64,000 bases of DNA from contig NZ_MDSK01000009.1 in the NCBI RefSeq assembly GCF_002940205.1, positions 86,554 through 150,553 on the forward strand, written 5' to 3'. Below are positions 56,972 through 64,000 of the stretch, one piece after another. The position numbers were made by a program, and so were the translations under genes. Origin of the DNA: Xanthomonas arboricola pv. guizotiae (GTDB lineage: Bacteria; Pseudomonadota; Gammaproteobacteria; Xanthomonadales; Xanthomonadaceae). Positions within the stretch are counted from its first letter, which is position 1; each line of letters begins with the position of its first letter. The notes beneath the pieces were generated by a model. That model was not told the DNA's origin, did no database searches, and saw only the letters and a program-made list of their open reading frames with translations.

Positions 56972-59875
56972 ATGCAAACCATCAACCGTTCCGCCGGCCA
57001 TGCGCCTGCCACCCGACGTACACCGCTTGCGCAGTGCCTGGCCTTGTCGCTGGCCTTGCTGGCCAATGCCGCGCACGCGCAGGAAGTGCGCAAGGCCGCC
57101 GACGGCGTCACCGTGGTGCCGAGCGCCAAGGGCGCCGCACCGGTGCGTCTGCAGGTGGTCGATGCCGGCATCATCCGCGTCAGTGCCGACCCGGATGGCG
57201 ACTTCGCGCGCAGCCCCAGCCTGATGCGCGTGCCGGTGCAGGGCGATGGCAACTTCCAACTGGCCGAGCAGGGCGACAGCGTGCAGCTGAAGACCGGCAA
57301 GGTCACCGCCACCGTGTCCACCGTCGATGGCCACGTCAGCTTCGCCGACGCCAACGGCAAGCCGGTGCTGTCGGAAGTGGCCGGCGGGCGCAGCTTTGCG
57401 CCGCTGAAAGTGGAAGGCAAGCAATACCTGAGCGTGCGCCAGCGCTTCCAGTCGCCCGATGACGAAGCGCTGTACGGCTTCGGCCAGCACCAGCAGGGCT
57501 GGATGAACCAGAAGGGCCGCAATGTCGAGCTGCAGCAGAACAACATCGACATGGCGGTGCCGTACCTGGTGTCCAGCCGCAACTACGGCCTGTTGTGGGA
57601 CAACAATTCGATCAGCCGCCTGGGCGACCCGCGCGGCCTGCAGCCGCTGCCCAAGACGCTGAAGTTGTACGACGCCAAGGGCAAGGCCGGTGCGCTGACC
57701 GCGCGTTATGCGATCAACGGCAAGCAGATCGTCGAGCGCCGCGAGAGCGAGGTGAACTACCAGTACCTCAGCGACCTGACCAAGTACCCGAAGAAGGCGA
57801 TCACCAAGGACAAGGACAGCCGCATGCAGGTCACCTGGGAGGGCGAGATCGAAGCGCTCACCGGTGGCGAGCACACCTTCTCGCTGTATTCGAGCGAATA
57901 CGCCAAGCTGTACGTAGACGGCAAGCTGGTCGTCGATCGCTGGCGCCAGAACTGGAACCCCTGGAATCACGAGTTCAAGCTGGATCTGGAGCCGGGCAAG
58001 CGCCACACCGTCAAGGTCGAGTGGGACCTGATCGACCCCAGCTACATCGCGCTGCTGCACCGCGACCCGCTGCCGGCCGCCGAAGCGAAGGACCTCTCGC
58101 TGTGGTCCGAAGCCGGGCAGATGATCGACTACTACTTCGTCTCGGCCGATTCCTACGATCAGGCCGTGGCCGGCTACCGCGCGCTCACCGGCAAGTCGGT
58201 GATGCTGCCCAAGTGGGCCTACGGCTTCTGGCAGAGCCGCGAGCGTTACAAGAGCCAGGACGAGTTGGTCGGCGCGGTGGCCGAGTACCGCAAGCGCAAG
58301 CTGTCGCTGGACAACATCGTGCTCGACTGGTCGTACTGGCCCGATAATGCCTGGGGTTCGCACGATTTCAACCCGCAGCACTTCCCCGATCCGGACGGCA
58401 TGGTCAAGGCCGTGCACGACATGCATGCGCAGATCATGATTTCGATCTGGCCCAAGTTCTATCCCACCACCGCCAACTACAAGGAACTGGACGCGGCCGG
58501 TTTCATGTTCAAGCGCAACGTGGAAGTGGGTGAGCTGGACTGGATCGGCAAGGGCTACAAGAACTCGTTCTACGATCCGTATTCGGAAAAGGCGCAGGCG
58601 ATCTACTGGCGCCAGGTCAACGAAAAGCTCAACAGCAAGGGCTTCGATGCGTGGTGGATGGACGCCGACGAACCGGACGTGCATTCCAACCTGGACATCG
58701 GCGAGCGCAAGGCGCGCACCACGCCCAACGCGTTGGGCTCGTCCACCGAGTACTTCAATTCCTACCCGCTGCCGCACACCCATGGCGTGTACGTGGGCGA
58801 CCGTGCGGCCGACGACAAGCGCGTGTTCATCCTCTCGCGCAAGGGCTACGCCGGCACCCAGCGCAATGCGGTGGCGGTGTGGAGCGGCGACATCGTGTCG
58901 CGCTGGGACGACATGCGCGACCAGATCTCCGGTGGCGTCAACATGGCGCTGTCGGGCCTGCCCAACTGGACCTTCGACATCGGCGGCTTTGCGGTGGAGA
59001 AGCGCTACGAAAACCAGGACCCGGCGCACCTGCCGGAATGGCGCGAACTCAACACGCGCTGGTTCCAGTTCGGCGCATTCGTGCCGATCTTCCGCTCGCA
59101 CGGCCAGTTCCCGTACCGCGAAATCTGGAACATCGCCCCGGAAGGCACGCCGTTCTACGAGAGCATGGCGTACTACAACCGCCTGCGTTACGCGCTGCTG
59201 CCGTACATCTACAGCCTGGCCGGCGATACCTACCAGCGCGATGGCGTGATCATGCGCGGCATGATGATGGACTTCCCGAACGACCCCAAGGTCCGCGACA
59301 TCAACGACCAGTACCTGTTCGGGCCGGCCTTCCTGGTCGCACCGGTGACCCGCTTCGGCGCCACCTCGCGGCAGGTGTATCTGCCGGCCGGCAGCAGCTG
59401 GCTGGACTTCGCCACCGGCAAGCGTTACGAGGGCGGCCAGAGCATCGAAGCGGCTGCGCCGATCGAGCGCATGCCGTTGTTCGTGCGTGCCGGTTCCATC
59501 GTGCCGACCGGCCCGGTGCAGGAATACGTGGATCAGACGCCGGATGCGCCGCTCACCGTGGTGGTCTACACCGGTGCCGACGGCCAGTTCTCGCTGTATG
59601 AGGACGACGGCAAGGGCTACGGCTACGAGAAGGGCGAGTTCAGCCGCATTCCGCTGGTCTGGAACCAGGCCAGGGGCGAGCTGAGCATCGGCAAGCGCGA
59701 AGGCAGCTGGACCGGCATGCAGGCCAAGCGCACCGTCAACGTGCGCTTCGTCGACGGCCCGCGCGAGGACGCCGGTGTGCTGGAGCCCAGGACCGATGCC
59801 AGCATCCAGTACGACGGCAATCCGGTCAGCGTGTTGCAGCGCAAGATTGCGTCCGGCAAAGCGCGTCGTCGATGA
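56972..59875 (+). CDS. GH31 alpha-xylosidase with PA14 domain
   Basis: The 967-residue enzyme removes alpha-1,6-xylose from xyloglucan oligosaccharides. A signal peptide ends near NAAHAQ. An N-terminal GH31 beta-sandwich is followed by a PA14-like insertion (about residues 260-385, with EHTFSLYSSEYAKLYVDGKLVVD, in parts). The catalytic barrel has nucleophile D564 (WWMDADEPD) and acid/base D640 (WSGDIVSRWDD). ATG 56972 with AAGGGAG upstream is chosen over GTG two codons earlier. The released xylose feeds the downstream xylB-xylA. Confidence 0.94.
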   Translation: MQTINRSAGHAPATRRTPLAQCLALSLALLANAAHAQEVRKAADGVTVVPSAKGAAPVRLQVVDAGIIRVSADPDGDFARSPSLMRVPVQGDGNFQLAEQGDSVQLKTGKVTATVSTVDGHVSFADANGKPVLSEVAGGRSFAPLKVEGKQYLSVRQRFQSPDDEALYGFGQHQQGWMNQKGRNVELQQNNIDMAVPYLVSSRNYGLLWDNNSISRLGDPRGLQPLPKTLKLYDAKGKAGALTARYAINGKQIVERRESEVNYQYLSDLTKYPKKAITKDKDSRMQVTWEGEIEALTGGEHTFSLYSSEYAKLYVDGKLVVDRWRQNWNPWNHEFKLDLEPGKRHTVKVEWDLIDPSYIALLHRDPLPAAEAKDLSLWSEAGQMIDYYFVSADSYDQAVAGYRALTGKSVMLPKWAYGFWQSRERYKSQDELVGAVAEYRKRKLSLDNIVLDWSYWPDNAWGSHDFNPQHFPDPDGMVKAVHDMHAQIMISIWPKFYPTTANYKELDAAGFMFKRNVEVGELDWIGKGYKNSFYDPYSEKAQAIYWRQVNEKLNSKGFDAWWMDADEPDVHSNLDIGERKARTTPNALGSSTEYFNSYPLPHTHGVYVGDRAADDKRVFILSRKGYAGTQRNAVAVWSGDIVSRWDDMRDQISGGVNMALSGLPNWTFDIGGFAVEKRYENQDPAHLPEWRELNTRWFQFGAFVPIFRSHGQFPYREIWNIAPEGTPFYESMAYYNRLRYALLPYIYSLAGDTYQRDGVIMRGMMMDFPNDPKVRDINDQYLFGPAFLVAPVTRFGATSRQVYLPAGSSWLDFATGKRYEGGQSIEAAAPIERMPLFVRAGSIVPTGPVQEYVDQTPDAPLTVVVYTGADGQFSLYEDDGKGYGYEKGEFSRIPLVWNQARGELSIGKREGSWTGMQAKRTVNVRFVDGPREDAGVLEPRTDASIQYDGNPVSVLQRKIASGKARRR

Positions 59876-59957
59876 TCGCAAGCTGTCGTCAGTCGATGAG
59901 CAAGCAGATGCCGGAACGCCGCAAGGCAGTCGCGGGCGGTTCCGGTGAGGCAGCACG

Positions 59958-62339
59958 GTGGTGGCCGTGCTGACCCGTCGCGAGCTGTGCAAGGCAACCG
60001 GGGCCGCCATCGCGGTTCTGGGCGCTGCGCCAGCAGCCGCGCAGGCGGCGCGGTCTTCGAAAGGACCCGCGTTGCCGGCCGTGGCAGCGGCCGACGCCCT
60101 TCAGTTGTGGTATCGCGAACCGGCCAATGAGTGGGTGGAAGCCCTGCCGGTCGGCAATGGACGCTTGGGCACGATGGTGTGGGGCGGCATCGCCCACGAG
60201 CGTCTGCAGCTCAACGAAGACACGCTGTATGCAGGCGGACCCTACGATTCCACCAGCCCGGATGCATTGGCGGCCCTGCCGCAGGTGCGTGCGCTGATCT
60301 TCGCCGGGCGCTACGCAGAGGCCGAACAACTGGCCGATGCCAAGCTGCTTTCGCGCCCGCTCAAACAGATGCCGTATCAACCGCTGGGCGATCTGTTGCT
60401 GGATTTCGATCGCGCCGACGGCATCAGCGAGTATCGCCGCCAGCTCGATCTGGACACTGCGGTAGCCACCACCACGTTCCGCTCCGGCGGCGCGCTGCAT
60501 CGGCGCGAGGTGTTCGTGTCGGCGCAGTCGCAATGCATCGTGGTGCGCCTGTCCTGCGATCGGCCACGCGCGATTTCCCTGCGCGTGGGCATCGACAGCC
60601 CGCAAACCGGCGCGGTCACGGTGGAGCAGGGCGGGCTGTTGTTCAGCGGCCGCAACGGCAGCTTCGCCGGCATCGACGGCAAGCTGCGTTTCGCCTTGCG
60701 CGTGTTGCCGCAGGTCAAGGGCGGCACGCTCAGCGGTCTGCGCGACCGCCTGCGCATCGAGGCCGCCGATGAAGTGGTGCTGCTGCTCACCGCCACCACC
60801 AGCTACCAACGCTTTGATGCAGTCGATGGTGATCCTTTGGCATTGACCGCAGCAAGCATGCAGAAGGCGGGCAAGCTGGACCATGCCGCATTGCTGCGTG
60901 CGCATCTGGCCGATCACCAGCGGCTGTTCCGGCGCGTGGCGATCGATCTCGGCAGCAGCGAAGCGGCGGCACTGCCCACCGACGAGCGCGTGCAGCGTTT
61001 TGCGCAGGGCAACGACCCGGCGCTGGCCGCGCTGTATCACCAGTTCGGTCGTTACCTGCTGATCTGCAGCTCGCGGCCCGGCAGCCAACCGGCCAACCTG
61101 CAGGGCATCTGGAACGACCTGATGCAGCCGCCGTGGGAAAGCAAGTACACCATCAACATCAACACCGAGATGAACTACTGGCCCAGCGAGGCCAACGCGC
61201 TGCACGAGTGCGTCGAACCGCTGGAAGCCATGTTGTTCGATCTGGCCAAGACCGGCGCGCACACCGCACGTGCGATGTACGACGCACCGGGTTGGGTGGT
61301 GCACAACAACACCGATCTGTGGCGGCAGGCCGGTCCGATCGATGGCGCGCAGTGGAGCCTGTGGCCGATGGGCGGCGTGTGGCTGTTGCAGCAGTTGTGG
61401 GACCGTTGGGACTACGGCCGCGATCGCGCCTATCTGAGCAAGATCTACCCGTTGTTCAAGGGCGCCGCGGAGTTTTTCGTCGCCACCTTGGTGCGCGACC
61501 CGCAGACCGGCGCGATGGTGACCAATCCGTCGATCTCGCCGGAAAATCAGCATCCCTTCGGTGCGGCCGTGTGCGCCGGGCCCACCATGGATGCGCAGCT
61601 GCTGCGCGATCTGTTCGCCCAATGCATCGCGATGAGCAAGCTGCTCAAGGTCGACGACGCCTTCGCGCAGCAATTGAGCGCGCTGCGCGAGCAATTGCCG
61701 CCCAACCGCATCGGCAAGGCGGGGCAATTGCAGGAGTGGCAACAGGACTGGGACATGCAGGCGCCGGAGATCCATCACCGTCATGTCTCGCATCTGTACG
61801 CGCTGCATCCCTCCAGCCAGATCAATCTGCGCGATACGCCCGAACTGGCCGCCGCGGCCAAGCGCACCCTGGAAATCCGTGGCGACAACACCACCGGCTG
61901 GGGCATCGGCTGGCGCCTGAATCTGTGGGCGCGTCTGGCCGACGGCGAGCATGCCTACCGCATCCTGCAACTGCTCATTTCGCCGGAACGGACCTATCCC
62001 AACCTGTTCGATGCGCATCCGCCGTTCCAGATCGACGGCAACTTCGGCGGTACCGCCGGCATCACCGAGATGCTGCTGCAAAGCTGGGGCGGTAGCGTGT
62101 TCCTGTTGCCGGCCTTGCCCAAGGCCTGGCCGCGCGGCAGCGTGCGCGGCTTGCGCGTGCGTGGCGGTGCCAGCGTGGATCTGCAATGGGAGGGCGGTCG
62201 CCTGCAGCAGGCACGCCTGCACAGCGACCGTGGCGGGCGCTATCAACTGTGCTACGCAGGGCAGACCCTGGACCTGGAACTGGGCGCAGGCCGCACCCGG
62301 CAGGTGGGCCTCAACAACAACCGATTGGTGACGCAATGA
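59958..62339 (+). CDS. GH95 alpha-1,2-L-fucosidase
   Basis: The 793-residue enzyme starts at GTG. The N-terminus carries a Tat-like motif LTRRELCK followed by a hydrophobic AIAVLGAAP stretch. GH95 residues are visible as two Asn in the ININTEMNYW segment, the acid Glu in NPSISPENQHP and the Asp in PFQIDGNFGG. It removes fucose from galactosyl side chains. No fucose catabolic gene lies in the window. Its stop overlaps the xylB start. Confidence 0.93.
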   Translation: MVAVLTRRELCKATGAAIAVLGAAPAAAQAARSSKGPALPAVAAADALQLWYREPANEWVEALPVGNGRLGTMVWGGIAHERLQLNEDTLYAGGPYDSTSPDALAALPQVRALIFAGRYAEAEQLADAKLLSRPLKQMPYQPLGDLLLDFDRADGISEYRRQLDLDTAVATTTFRSGGALHRREVFVSAQSQCIVVRLSCDRPRAISLRVGIDSPQTGAVTVEQGGLLFSGRNGSFAGIDGKLRFALRVLPQVKGGTLSGLRDRLRIEAADEVVLLLTATTSYQRFDAVDGDPLALTAASMQKAGKLDHAALLRAHLADHQRLFRRVAIDLGSSEAAALPTDERVQRFAQGNDPALAALYHQFGRYLLICSSRPGSQPANLQGIWNDLMQPPWESKYTININTEMNYWPSEANALHECVEPLEAMLFDLAKTGAHTARAMYDAPGWVVHNNTDLWRQAGPIDGAQWSLWPMGGVWLLQQLWDRWDYGRDRAYLSKIYPLFKGAAEFFVATLVRDPQTGAMVTNPSISPENQHPFGAAVCAGPTMDAQLLRDLFAQCIAMSKLLKVDDAFAQQLSALREQLPPNRIGKAGQLQEWQQDWDMQAPEIHHRHVSHLYALHPSSQINLRDTPELAAAAKRTLEIRGDNTTGWGIGWRLNLWARLADGEHAYRILQLLISPERTYPNLFDAHPPFQIDGNFGGTAGITEMLLQSWGGSVFLLPALPKAWPRGSVRGLRVRGGASVDLQWEGGRLQQARLHSDRGGRYQLCYAGQTLDLELGAGRTRQVGLNNNRLVTQ

Positions 62340-63829
62340 GCTTGTACGTAGGACTGGATGTGGGCACGCAGAGCGTCAAGCTGGTGGCCTACGATCCGCA
62401 GGAGCGCGCCGTGGTCGCCACCATCGCCGCGCCGATGGAGCTGATCAGCCGCGACGACGGCACCCGCGAGCAGCAGGCGCAGTGGTGGATCGACGGCATC
62501 GTGCATTGCTTCGCGCAGCTCGATGGCGAGCAGCGTGCGCGCGTGCGTGGCATCTCGGTCTCCGGCCAGCAGCACGGTTTCGTGCCGGTGGCCGCCGATG
62601 GCAGCGTTACCGCACCGGTCAAGCTGTGGTGCGACACCAGCACCGCGTTGGAATGCGACGAGATCATGGACGCGGTCGGTGGCGCCGCCGGCAGCGTGGC
62701 CGCTGCGGGCAACCCCATCATGGCCGGCTACACCGCCTCCAAATTGCCGTGGACACGCAAGCATCGCCCCGAGGCGTATGCGGCGATGACCACGGTGATG
62801 CTGCCGCACGACTACATCAACTTCTGGCTCACCGGCGAGCGCTTTGCCGAAGTCGGCGATGCCTCCGGCACCGGTTGGCTGGACGTGCGCGCGCGGCGGT
62901 GGTCCGAGCGCATGCTCGGCGCGGTGGATGCGCAGCGCGACCTGCGCGAGGCACTGCCGCCGCTGGTGGAGACCGGCGCGGTCTATGCCTTGTCCGACGC
63001 AGCCGCCGATGCCTTGAACCTGCCGGCCGGCGTGCGCGTCACCACCGGCGGTGGCGACAACATGATGGCCGCCATCGGCACCGGCAACGTGGTGCCCGGG
63101 CGTCTGACCATGAGCCTTGGCACGTCTGGCACCTTGTTCGCCTATGCCGATCACCCGGTGGTGGACGACGACGCACGCTGGGCCGCGTTCTGCTCCTCCA
63201 GCGGTGGTTGGCTGCCGTTGATCTGCACCATGAACTGCACGGTCGCCACCGAGGCGGTGATGCGCATGTTCTCCATCACCCGCGCGCAGACCGAGGCAAT
63301 GATCGCCGACACTGCGCCAGGCGCCGACGGGCTGGTGCTGCTGCCGTTCTTCAACGGCGAGCGCACGCCCAATTTGCCGGATGCACGCGGTTGCCTGTTC
63401 GGCATGGATCTGCACAACACCACCGCCGCGCATTTCTATCGCGCTGCGATGGAAGGCGCCACCTACAGCCTGCGCAACGGCTTTGATGCCTTCGTTGCCG
63501 CTGGCCTGCAGTTCGATACCATCCTGCTCACCGGCGGCGGCAGCAAGAGCGCGCAGTGGCGGCAGATGGTCGCCGACGTCTTCAACCTGCAGGTCGTGGT
63601 GCCGACCCAACCCGAAGGCGCCGCCTTCGGTGCCGCGCTACAGGCGCTGTGGGCCTGCGACCGCGACGACGGCGGCGCCGCCGCGTTGTCGGAGGTGGTG
63701 CTGGAGCACCTGCAGGTGGACGACGCGCTTGCCGCACAGCCCGACCCGCAGCGCGTGGCCCAGTATCAGCAGCACTACCAGCACTTCCTCAAGCACCTGC
63801 ATGTGGTCAGCCCGCTCTACGCCGGCTGA
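62336..63829 (+). CDS. xylB: Xylulokinase
   Basis: XylB phosphorylates D-xylulose to xylulose 5-phosphate. The 497-residue FGGY kinase begins at the ATG overlapping the GH95 stop (ATGA). [28 protein letters not shown] (active-site region), the hinge [13 protein letters not shown] and the late [19 protein letters not shown] motif are present. It is coupled to GH95 and followed 47 bases later by xylA. Confidence 0.95.
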   Translation: MSLYVGLDVGTQSVKLVAYDPQERAVVATIAAPMELISRDDGTREQQAQWWIDGIVHCFAQLDGEQRARVRGISVSGQQHGFVPVAADGSVTAPVKLWCDTSTALECDEIMDAVGGAAGSVAAAGNPIMAGYTASKLPWTRKHRPEAYAAMTTVMLPHDYINFWLTGERFAEVGDASGTGWLDVRARRWSERMLGAVDAQRDLREALPPLVETGAVYALSDAAADALNLPAGVRVTTGGGDNMMAAIGTGNVVPGRLTMSLGTSGTLFAYADHPVVDDDARWAAFCSSSGGWLPLICTMNCTVATEAVMRMFSITRAQTEAMIADTAPGADGLVLLPFFNGERTPNLPDARGCLFGMDLHNTTAAHFYRAAMEGATYSLRNGFDAFVAAGLQFDTILLTGGGSKSAQWRQMVADVFNLQVVVPTQPEGAAFGAALQALWACDRDDGGAAALSEVVLEHLQVDDALAAQPDPQRVAQYQQHYQHFLKHLHVVSPLYAG

Positions 63830-63876
63830 TCGACACGCTTTCTACAACTCCCCCAGCAGCAAGGACATTCCACCCC

Positions 63877-64000
63877 ATGAGCACCACCATCTACATCGGC
63901 GCCAAGGAATATTTCCCCGGCATCGGCAAGATCGGTTTCGAAGGCCGCGACTCGGACAACCCGCTCGCGTTCAAGGTCTACGACGCCAACAAGCAGGTCG
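63877..64000 (+). CDS. xylA: Xylose isomerase (5' end only)
   Basis: The first 41 codons, starting at ATG 63877, encode [35 protein letters not shown] (in parts), the typical N-terminus of long-type xylose isomerases. The window ends within the gene. It follows xylB and converts D-xylose to D-xylulose. The 47-base xylB-xylA gap shows no operator that I can identify. Confidence 0.93.
   Translation, partial: MSTTIYIGAKEYFPGIGKIGFEGRDSDNPLAFKVYDANKQV

Noticed and set aside
55187..60010. Very long open frame (about 1600 codons) on the minus strand opposite GH35 and GH31
   Set aside because: It is antisense to two enzymes with intact catalytic motifs, has no recognisable domain, and its His/Arg/Ala-rich composition is the usual mirror of GC-rich codon usage.
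50702..63876. Copies of the 41-base composite element in front of GH74, CE20, GH35, GH31, GH95, xylB or xylA
   Set aside because: I looked for TTTCATT with a TAT/ATA pair at the right spacing in each gap and found none, so the element seems limited to dgo and the receptors within this window.
62336..64000. Search for the Xanthomonas xylose operator (TGGTAGCGCTACCA type) near xylB and xylA
   Set aside because: No such palindrome was seen by eye in the GH74 to xylA gaps; it may lie outside the window.

Overview
The window looks like a chromosomal segment of a plant-associated Xanthomonas or close relative. The reasons are high GC, gammaproteobacterial gene orders (ispD-ispF-truD-surE-pcm-nlpD; folP-miaA-hfq-hflX; lexA-recA-recX-alaS-csrA-tRNA-Ser; bcp-gcvR / dapA-bamC), heptamer intergenic repeats of the GGGAATC/GGGATTA type, large TonB-dependent receptors, and a xyloglucan-degradation gene order known from Xanthomonas pathogens. 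I see no prophage, insertion sequence, CRISPR array or plasmid feature.

Bases 1-25,600 are housekeeping. They run from the tail of a probable ftsB through isoprenoid precursor genes, tRNA pseudouridylation, SurE/Pcm stress genes and an NlpD-like lipoprotein. A 284-base gap filled with heptamer repeats separates these from two small minus-strand genes. Next come rlmE, ftsH, folP, miaA, hfq, hflX and pncC. A lone TonB-dependent receptor and a UbiB-family kinase precede the SOS block (lexA with an obvious LexA box, recA, recX), then alaS, csrA and tRNA-Ser(GCU).

Bases 25,700-39,500 are mixed. They hold a soluble chemoreceptor with three tandem PAS repeats, a divergent pirin/LysR pair, a DedA-rhodanese fusion, two identical tRNA-Arg(ACG) genes with separate terminators, and a run of minus-strand genes (hydrolase, thiD, DUF1275, lipoprotein, PhoH, Bcp, RraB-like, GcvR). 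dapA-bamC follow on the plus strand, then a 7Fe ferredoxin and a palindromic REP-like element.

Bases 39,580-64,000 form a carbohydrate utilisation island. The minus-strand operon dgoA-dgoD-lactonase-dgoK encodes the lower De Ley-Doudoroff route for galactose/galactonate and is divergent from a LysR regulator. Two large TonB-dependent receptors come next, then GH74 xyloglucanase, a CE20-type acetylesterase, GH35 beta-galactosidase, GH31 alpha-xylosidase, GH95 alpha-L-fucosidase, xylB and the start of xylA. Read together, the receptors import xyloglucan fragments, the enzymes strip acetyl, fucose, galactose and xylose, and the dgo and xyl genes catabolise galactose and xylose.

The most interesting unannotated signal is a 41-base composite promoter element. 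It occurs ungapped in front of the dgo operon and each of the two receptors, and combines a LysR-like T-N11-A box with an invariant TTTCATT. This ties the galactonate operon and both receptors into one candidate regulon, most simply under the adjacent LysR protein.
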